Source: Alphaproteobacteria bacterium
GTDB taxonomy: Bacteria > Pseudomonadota > Alphaproteobacteria > Micropepsales > Micropepsaceae
DNA: 57,301 nucleotides
Assembly (NCBI GenBank): GCA_028865545.1
Contig: JAGWJY010000017.1
Location: forward strand, 1-57,301
Reading direction: 5' to 3'
The position numbers were made by a program, and so were the translations under genes. The notes beneath the pieces are model-generated. The model was not told where the DNA came from, made no database searches, and worked only from the letters and a program-made list of their open reading frames with translations. Shown one piece after another: positions 52,260 through 57,301 of the stretch. Within the stretch, counting starts at the first letter, position 1, and each line of letters starts with the position of its first letter.

Positions 52260-55200
52260 TTACGCCTTCAATCTGAGTCTTTCAAAACGTGCCGTGAGCC
52301 GCGGCATGACGATGAGCACCAGCGGCATCTGCACGATAAGACCAGAAATGATCGCAATCGCCAAAGGCTGCTGCATGGCGGCTCCTTGCCCCAGCGCAAG
52401 TGCCAAAGGCAATAGCGCAAGGATCGCGGCCAGAGTTGTCATTGCAATGGGCCGGAAGCGACTCTTGCCCGCATTCAGGCGCGCCTCCTCTGGATGCTGC
52501 CCTTGCACCAGCAGACCCTCATACTCCGAGAAATAGAAGATCGCCACTTCCGTAACGATGCCGACCACCATGGTCATGCCCATCATGGCGGATATATTGA
52601 GCTCGATGCCGGTCAGCCAGAGTCCGATGAACACTGCAGGCATTGCCAGCAAAGGCATGAGGATGATGGCAATGGCGAAATCGAAACGCTCATAGAGAAA
52701 CAGCAGAAGTAGGAATACGAGAAAAAACGCCGCGACAATCACGGCCATGAGGCCGCGGAAGGCTATTTGTTGCTGGGCATATAAACCGCCCAACTCGTAA
52801 TACATGCTCCCGGTCATAAGGCCGCTATTGTCGAGGGCATGCTTGACGTCCTGCACCGTGCTGCCCATGTCGCGATTTTCAATCCGCGCTGTAACCGCGA
52901 CCATGGTCTTGAGGTTGTCGCGCGTAATCTCCGGTTGCCCCGTCAGCACGTGTAAGGTGGCAATTCGCGATAACGCCACTTTGTGCCCATCTGGTGCGGC
53001 GATCAGCACATTGCGCAGGTCTTGAATAGAGCCGCGCACTCGGGGCGGCACCCACACACGCACGCCGATAACACGGTCCTGTTGCTGGATTTCCGTGGCC
53101 ACGGAGCCGGTGAGATACGTCGTCATCTGCTGCGCAACCGCGTCCGGCGTAAGCCCCTCCAATCCGGCGTGAACGGGATCAACGTCAATCGCCAACCCGT
53201 CGCCCGCCACGACGACGCCGTCATTGATCTCGGTGACGCCAGGCACTTTGGCAATCAGATCGGCAACCCTGGCCGCCGTGGTACGCAGGACGTTTGCATC
53301 GTCCCCAAATATCTTGATTTCGATAGGTTGAGGAACGGCCGTCAGATCACCGATCAGGTCTTCCATCAGCTGCGCGGTCTCGATCTGCAGTCCTGGAACC
53401 TTGTCTTCCACCTGGTGTTGGATGTCGGACATAACCTCTTCGATCGGCCGACGCGGTAACGGTTTGAGCCGAATGAAGAAATCACCAGTATTGGCTTCCG
53501 TCAGGCCACCACCGAGCTGCGTGCCTGTACGCCGGGAATAGGTCTCGACCTCGGGCGTCGCCCGGATGACCTTTTCGACCTCGTCCAGCATCCGGTTGGT
53601 TCCCTCAAGCGAGGTGCCGGGCGGTGCGATGTAATCCAGAATGAAGCCGCCCTCATCCATAGTCGGCATAAACCCGGAGCCAACTTGTGTGTAAGCGAAA
53701 CCTCCAATCGCAAGCAAAGCGAGAATGCCCGCAAGTAGCAACTTCGGCGCAGTCCTCATGCGTTCGTAGAGATATTCGTAGAACAGCAATACCTTGGCGT
53801 AGACGCGCCCAACATTTTCGATCTCGGCGTCTTCCCTAGTGACCAAGTGATCCGCCAGCAAAGGAACAACGAACCACGCGGCGAAGAAGGATATTACAAG
53901 GGCGCTCGCCATCGTCAGCGACAAGGCCTTGAAGAAGGCGCCAGTTACGCCGGTCAGGAATGCCAGTGGAAAGAATATGACGATCGTGGCTAAGGAGGAC
54001 CCTGCCAACGGCGACAGAAACTCGCCAACCGCATCGCGAATAGTGTCATGGATGCTTTTGGCGTCATCTTTGATGCGACGAACAATCTGCTCGATCATCA
54101 CTATCGCATCGTCTATGACGAGGCCGATCGCGGCGGCCATGCCGCCCAACGTCATGATGTTGAAGCTCATCCCGGCCAGCGACAGAATGAGGATCGTAGC
54201 GGCAAGAACGGCAGGCACAAAGACAAGAACGATGACTGTTATCTTCAAGCTGCGCAAAAACAGCAGAAGAACTAATCCCGCCAGAACAATGCCGATCAGG
54301 ATCGCATCGCGCACGCTTGCTGCGGACGCTAGGATTAATTGGCTCTGATCGTACCAGTTATGGATTTCAAGACCGCGCGGCAGCTTCGGTTCGTATGCGT
54401 GAAGTGCATTCTGGACGTCGTGGACGATCTGCACAGTGTTGCCGTCCGGCTGCTGGAAGATCTGCAACAGAACGGCGTCACGCCCGTCAGCCGTGACGAT
54501 GGTATAATTCGGCGCGGCTCCCTCGTAGACATGCGCCACGTCTGACAGCCGGATAGCGCCATTGGCCGTGGTGCGCACGATCGTATTGCCGATATCCTTC
54601 ACCGATTTGAGGCTTGTGTCGGTGACAGCCAACAGCAGTTTGTGCCGATCTTGCAGCTTTCCGACAACCTGCAGAACATTCATGGCCGATAGAGCGTTGC
54701 TCAAATCGGCCATAGTCATACCGTAGCTGGACAGCAGCGCCGGATCGGCCTCGACCCGATATTCCCTCACGTCGCCACCCTGCACGTCAACGGAGGCGAC
54801 GCCGTTGATCGCGGAAAGTAAGGGAACAAGCTGGTATTGCGCGATATCGTGCAGAGTTGCTTGGCTGAGAGTGTCAGATGTCAAACTGTACGCCGCAACC
54901 GGAAAAACGGTCGGGTTCATGCGGCTGGCTTCAAAGCTCGTACCCGCCGGAAGCGATGGCAGTATCCGGCCGATGGCCGATTCCACTTGCAGCTCGACGA
55001 CGTTCATGTCGAGCCCCCAGCCGAAAGTCAGCGACAGTTCGGCGCTGCCACGGCTTGTTGTCGAGCGCACATCGCGTAGGCCGGGAACGGAACGCACGGC
55101 CTGTTCCACAGGTCTGGTGACCTGCGCCACCATCATGTCGGCTGGGCGGTCGCCGGCATCAAGCGTTACGCGCACGCGCGGAAAACTCACGTTCGGGAAG

Positions 55201-55307
55201 AGCGCGACAGGCAGGCTCAAGCCACTGACAACGCCACCGACGGCGGCGACAAACAACAAGAACAGAACAGAACGTCTGTGGCGGGACACCCAATGAGCTA
55301 ACGACAT
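52260..55307 (-). CDS. RND efflux transporter, inner-membrane pump
   Basis: A 1015-residue AcrB/MdtB-type pump with about twelve transmembrane helices and two large periplasmic loops. Features: the first helix RSVLFLLFVAAVGGVV, LFPNVSFPRVRV, VDDAIVMIEQIVRRIKDDA (proton-relay region of helix 4), TNRMLDEVEKVI in the second loop, and GMTMVVGIVTEVAIFYFSEYEG near helix 10. Drives export of hydrophobic or amphipathic compounds. The ATG at 55307 is one base past the adaptor stop. Third gene of the efflux operon. Substrate unknown. Confidence 0.9.
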   Translation of the reverse strand: MSLAHWVSRHRRSVLFLLFVAAVGGVVSGLSLPVALFPNVSFPRVRVTLDAGDRPADMMVAQVTRPVEQAVRSVPGLRDVRSTTSRGSAELSLTFGWGLDMNVVELQVESAIGRILPSLPAGTSFEASRMNPTVFPVAAYSLTSDTLSQATLHDIAQYQLVPLLSAINGVASVDVQGGDVREYRVEADPALLSSYGMTMADLSNALSAMNVLQVVGKLQDRHKLLLAVTDTSLKSVKDIGNTIVRTTANGAIRLSDVAHVYEGAAPNYTIVTADGRDAVLLQIFQQPDGNTVQIVHDVQNALHAYEPKLPRGLEIHNWYDQSQLILASAASVRDAILIGIVLAGLVLLLFLRSLKITVIVLVFVPAVLAATILILSLAGMSFNIMTLGGMAAAIGLVIDDAIVMIEQIVRRIKDDAKSIHDTIRDAVGEFLSPLAGSSLATIVIFFPLAFLTGVTGAFFKALSLTMASALVISFFAAWFVVPLLADHLVTREDAEIENVGRVYAKVLLFYEYLYERMRTAPKLLLAGILALLAIGGFAYTQVGSGFMPTMDEGGFILDYIAPPGTSLEGTNRMLDEVEKVIRATPEVETYSRRTGTQLGGGLTEANTGDFFIRLKPLPRRPIEEVMSDIQHQVEDKVPGLQIETAQLMEDLIGDLTAVPQPIEIKIFGDDANVLRTTAARVADLIAKVPGVTEINDGVVVAGDGLAIDVDPVHAGLEGLTPDAVAQQMTTYLTGSVATEIQQQDRVIGVRVWVPPRVRGSIQDLRNVLIAAPDGHKVALSRIATLHVLTGQPEITRDNLKTMVAVTARIENRDMGSTVQDVKHALDNSGLMTGSMYYELGGLYAQQQIAFRGLMAVIVAAFFLVFLLLLFLYERFDFAIAIILMPLLAMPAVFIGLWLTGIELNISAMMGMTMVVGIVTEVAIFYFSEYEGLLVQGQHPEEARLNAGKSRFRPIAMTTLAAILALLPLALALGQGAAMQQPLAIAIISGLIVQMPLVLIVMPRLTARFERLRLKA

Positions 55308-55308
55308 G

Positions 55309-56334
55309 TCAATTCGTCCGAACGGGCATGCCGTCTTCAAGGCCAGAATTTCCGACCATTACGATCTCATCGTTAGCCGATACGCCACCAGAAAGAATTG
55401 CGCCCCCATCGGTTTCAAGCGATACGGCGACGTTGTGTCGACGCGCGATATCTTTTTTTACAATGAAAACGTAGGTTCCATGCTCGTCGACCATTAACGC
55501 GCTACGTGGCACCAGCAGGCCGTGCCGCGGTGAAAGAGCGATGCGACCTTCCAGCGTCATGCCAAGAATAAGATGCGACGCGATCTCCTTCGGTATATCG
55601 ACTACAGCGTTCACGAGCCGGCTTTGCGGGTCCATCATCGCCGCGACCGACATAATTTTGGTTGAAAAATCGATCAGACTGTTCTGTGGCGAGAAAAGTC
55701 GCACCGGGGTGCTAACCGGTACCGAGGGTGCCACCTCCGGTTCCAGCCCCAGGTCGACGACCAGCCGATCTCGTGTCGCTATGGAGGCCACGACCGCATT
55801 GGCCAAGACGCGATCGCCGGGCGACACTCCAGCCGATATCACGATGCCCGACGCTGCTGCGCGGAGCACTTGACTGGCGCGATCGGCGCCGATCCTTCTC
55901 TGCTGATTGAAGGCCGACAACGCGTCTGAATAGGCCTTTTCCGCGGCAGCAACCTGACTGTGCGTCGCTAACTGTTCGCCGAAAAGAGCTTGCGTATGAG
56001 CAAGGTCTTTCTGCGCAAATCCAAGAGCCGACTTCGCCTGCTCATATTGCATCACAGCCGCCGGGGCAGTTTCGATTGTCGCGATCGGGTCGCCTTTCGC
56101 CACCAGCTGGCCCGCTCGAACGTCCACAGCCGAGATAGTCCCATCGCGAGGCATAGATATCGTCGTCACACCGCCGGGGTCAGCTGCGACGGCGCCATAA
56201 GCCACGACTGTTTGTTGAAGTACGCCCTGCTTCACGACTGCAAGCTTTACCAAGGCCCCGGATGCGGCTCCCGCCGGTTCGCCGCAAGCGGCTCCCGCCA
56301 GAACGAGCAACATGTAGAATGCAATGCGCTTCAT
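55309..56334 (-). CDS. RND periplasmic adaptor (HlyD/AcrA family)
   Basis: A 341-residue membrane-fusion protein. The N-terminal signal MKRIAFYMLLVLAGAACGEP may be a lipoprotein signal, though the box before the Cys is imperfect. The lipoyl-like halves are ISMPRDGTISAVDVRAGQLVAKGDPIATIE and VLRAAASGIVISAGVSPGDRV; the coiled-coil hairpin (about 95–155) lies between. A beta-barrel domain follows. The ATG at 56334 overlaps the stop of the TolC-like gene (ATGA). It links the RND pump to the outer-membrane channel. Confidence 0.9.
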   Translation of the reverse strand: MKRIAFYMLLVLAGAACGEPAGAASGALVKLAVVKQGVLQQTVVAYGAVAADPGGVTTISMPRDGTISAVDVRAGQLVAKGDPIATIETAPAAVMQYEQAKSALGFAQKDLAHTQALFGEQLATHSQVAAAEKAYSDALSAFNQQRRIGADRASQVLRAAASGIVISAGVSPGDRVLANAVVASIATRDRLVVDLGLEPEVAPSVPVSTPVRLFSPQNSLIDFSTKIMSVAAMMDPQSRLVNAVVDIPKEIASHLILGMTLEGRIALSPRHGLLVPRSALMVDEHGTYVFIVKKDIARRHNVAVSLETDGGAILSGGVSANDEIVMVGNSGLEDGMPVRTN

Positions 56335-57301
56335 TTTGTTTCTTTTGTTGGATTCGGAACAATCGCCGGAATGGCGAGAAGGGTGCGTAACGCGAGCGTG
56401 TCGCTCCACAGCAATGACTTAAGGTCAAACAGCTCCGATTCGCGAGCACTCAGTGATGTCTGAAGAATGACGTAGGTCGCGGGCGGCAGATCACCAGCCA
56501 CATAGGCTTTCTGGCTCGTTTCGCCCATACGCTCGAATTCCGGCAGCTTGTCCTCCAACCGCTCGACTTGCGCCCGGAGCAGAGAAAGCTCTTCGAAAAG
56601 ACGCCAAGCATCGGCCTCCGTCTGATCTAAGCGGGCTTGATATTCGGCCTTGAGCTGAGCACGTGTCGCTCGCTGTATCTTTATATTCGCCTGTGTACTA
56701 CCAAAGATCGGAAGATTGACTGTGAGCGCCAAGCCGTTTGTCTGAATCCTGCTCGTGTCCGACGCACGGTTGAAGCCAAGCGTTATCGCTGGGAACTGTT
56801 GAAGAATCGCCGTCCGGACATTCTCCTCCTGGCTGTGATAACCGGCCTGCAGAGCAAGCAGATCGGGTCTCGTCCGAGCGACGTTCTGTAACGCCGTGGC
56901 CACCTGGTCTTTCGTGAGAGGGGCCGGATCGTTCAGCGCCGCCAACCGCAGCGGCGCGTCTGGCTTCAGATCAAGCAGCATTTTCAATCCGATATCTGCC
57001 GTCGACGCGTCCCGCAATGCTGCATCGGCCTGGCTCGCGACGTCGAGCCCGGTGGAAAGATCGGCACCGGCTACATCGAGGGTCGTATTGCCGGCAGCAA
57101 GAGCTTTCTGCGAACGGTCCGCCTGGGCCAGCAGTAAGCTCGCCGTTTGATGCAGGCGCTCCGCCTTTTCGTCGAGAAGTACCTTCTGCGCATAAAGCGT
57201 GCCGGCTTGCTCGATCGTCTGCGATTCATTCCAAAGGAGATTGAGCTTAGCTTGATCTGCGGCAGCCCTAGCCGCCGAAGCTTTCGACGGATAAGTCAAA
57301 A
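56331..57301 (-). CDS. TolC-family outer-membrane channel, C-terminal part (runs off the right edge)
   Basis: The last ~323 residues of an outer-membrane efflux protein. Long amphipathic helices of the TolC type are visible: ARTRPDLLALQAGYHSQEEN, GFNRASDT, ALTVNLPIFGSTQANIKI, and QKAYVAGDLPPATYVILQTS, then the SLSARESELFDLKSLLWSDT helix. N-terminus and signal peptide lie outside the window. It heads the coupled channel–adaptor–pump operon. Confidence 0.87.
   Translation of the reverse strand, partial: LTYPSKASAARAAADQAKLNLLWNESQTIEQAGTLYAQKVLLDEKAERLHQTASLLLAQADRSQKALAAGNTTLDVAGADLSTGLDVASQADAALRDASTADIGLKMLLDLKPDAPLRLAALNDPAPLTKDQVATALQNVARTRPDLLALQAGYHSQEENVRTAILQQFPAITLGFNRASDTSRIQTNGLALTVNLPIFGSTQANIKIQRATRAQLKAEYQARLDQTEADAWRLFEELSLLRAQVERLEDKLPEFERMGETSQKAYVAGDLPPATYVILQTSLSARESELFDLKSLLWSDTLALRTLLAIPAIVPNPTKETK

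Noticed and set aside
1..57301. CRISPR arrays, insertion sequences, prophage genes and rRNA
   Set aside because: No regularly spaced repeats, transposase, integrase, phage structural genes or rRNA segments were recognised anywhere in the window.

Overview
The window looks like chromosomal DNA of a GC-rich alphaproteobacterium. The evidence is the hisD–DUF2948–murA order at the left edge, three large TonB-dependent receptors (TBDRs) of the kind found in Caulobacterales, Sphingomonadales and Micropepsales, and a PTS-based N-acetylglucosamine (GlcNAc) locus. I cannot place it below class level from sequence alone. All identifications are by reading motifs and protein family resemblance; no database search was run.

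Layout. (1) 1–2531: core genes hisD (partial), a DUF2948 gene, murA, a small basic protein gene and tRNA-Thr(GGU). (2) About 2980–31570/32020: a large catabolic region. It holds two TBDRs, a methyltransferase-like protein, a TPR–2OG-Fe(II) oxygenase, a QuiC-type dehydroshikimate dehydratase fusion, a TetR regulator, an NAD-type quinate/shikimate dehydrogenase, a soluble PQQ dehydrogenase, a ThuA-like protein, an MFS transporter, an acylating aldehyde dehydrogenase, a small cytochrome c, a TIM-barrel enzyme, a citrate-synthase-like lyase, a ThDP enzyme, two secreted beta-propeller proteins, a secreted esterase and a type II dehydroquinase. I read this as uptake of a quinate/shikimate ester (for example a chlorogenate-like compound), de-esterification, and conversion of quinate via dehydroquinate and dehydroshikimate towards protocatechuate. 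No protocatechuate ring-cleavage genes are present. (3) 32347–33291: an alpha/beta hydrolase. (4) 33301–46796: a divergent chitin/GlcNAc locus. On the minus strand are a TBDR, a GH20 hexosaminidase lipoprotein, an IIA-HPr-EI fusion and a NagE with two IIB domains. On the plus strand are a GntR regulator, NagB-II, NagA and a 6-phosphogluconolactonase. A TPR–sulfotransferase gene follows. (5) 48644–52230: a tartrate locus with a DctA-type symporter, D-tartrate dehydratase and a divergent LysR regulator. (6) 52260–57301: an RND efflux operon whose TolC-like gene runs off the right edge.

Two observations stand out. First, a 14-bp imperfect palindrome, ideal form ACTAACnnGTTAGT, occurs eight times. 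Each copy lies in the upstream region of one or two region-2 transcription units, and several overlap good -35/-10 pairs. This suggests one regulon covering uptake, ester cleavage, quinate oxidation and an unassigned carbon–carbon lyase module, probably under the local TetR protein. Second, the QuiC-type fusion has Leu and Asn at two of the four positions that hold metal ligands in characterised QuiC1 (E134, D165, Q191, E239). A separate TIM-barrel protein in the same regulon keeps all four at nearly the same numbers (E134, D164, Q190, E239). The step from dehydroshikimate may have moved to the stand-alone enzyme, or the fusion may do different chemistry.
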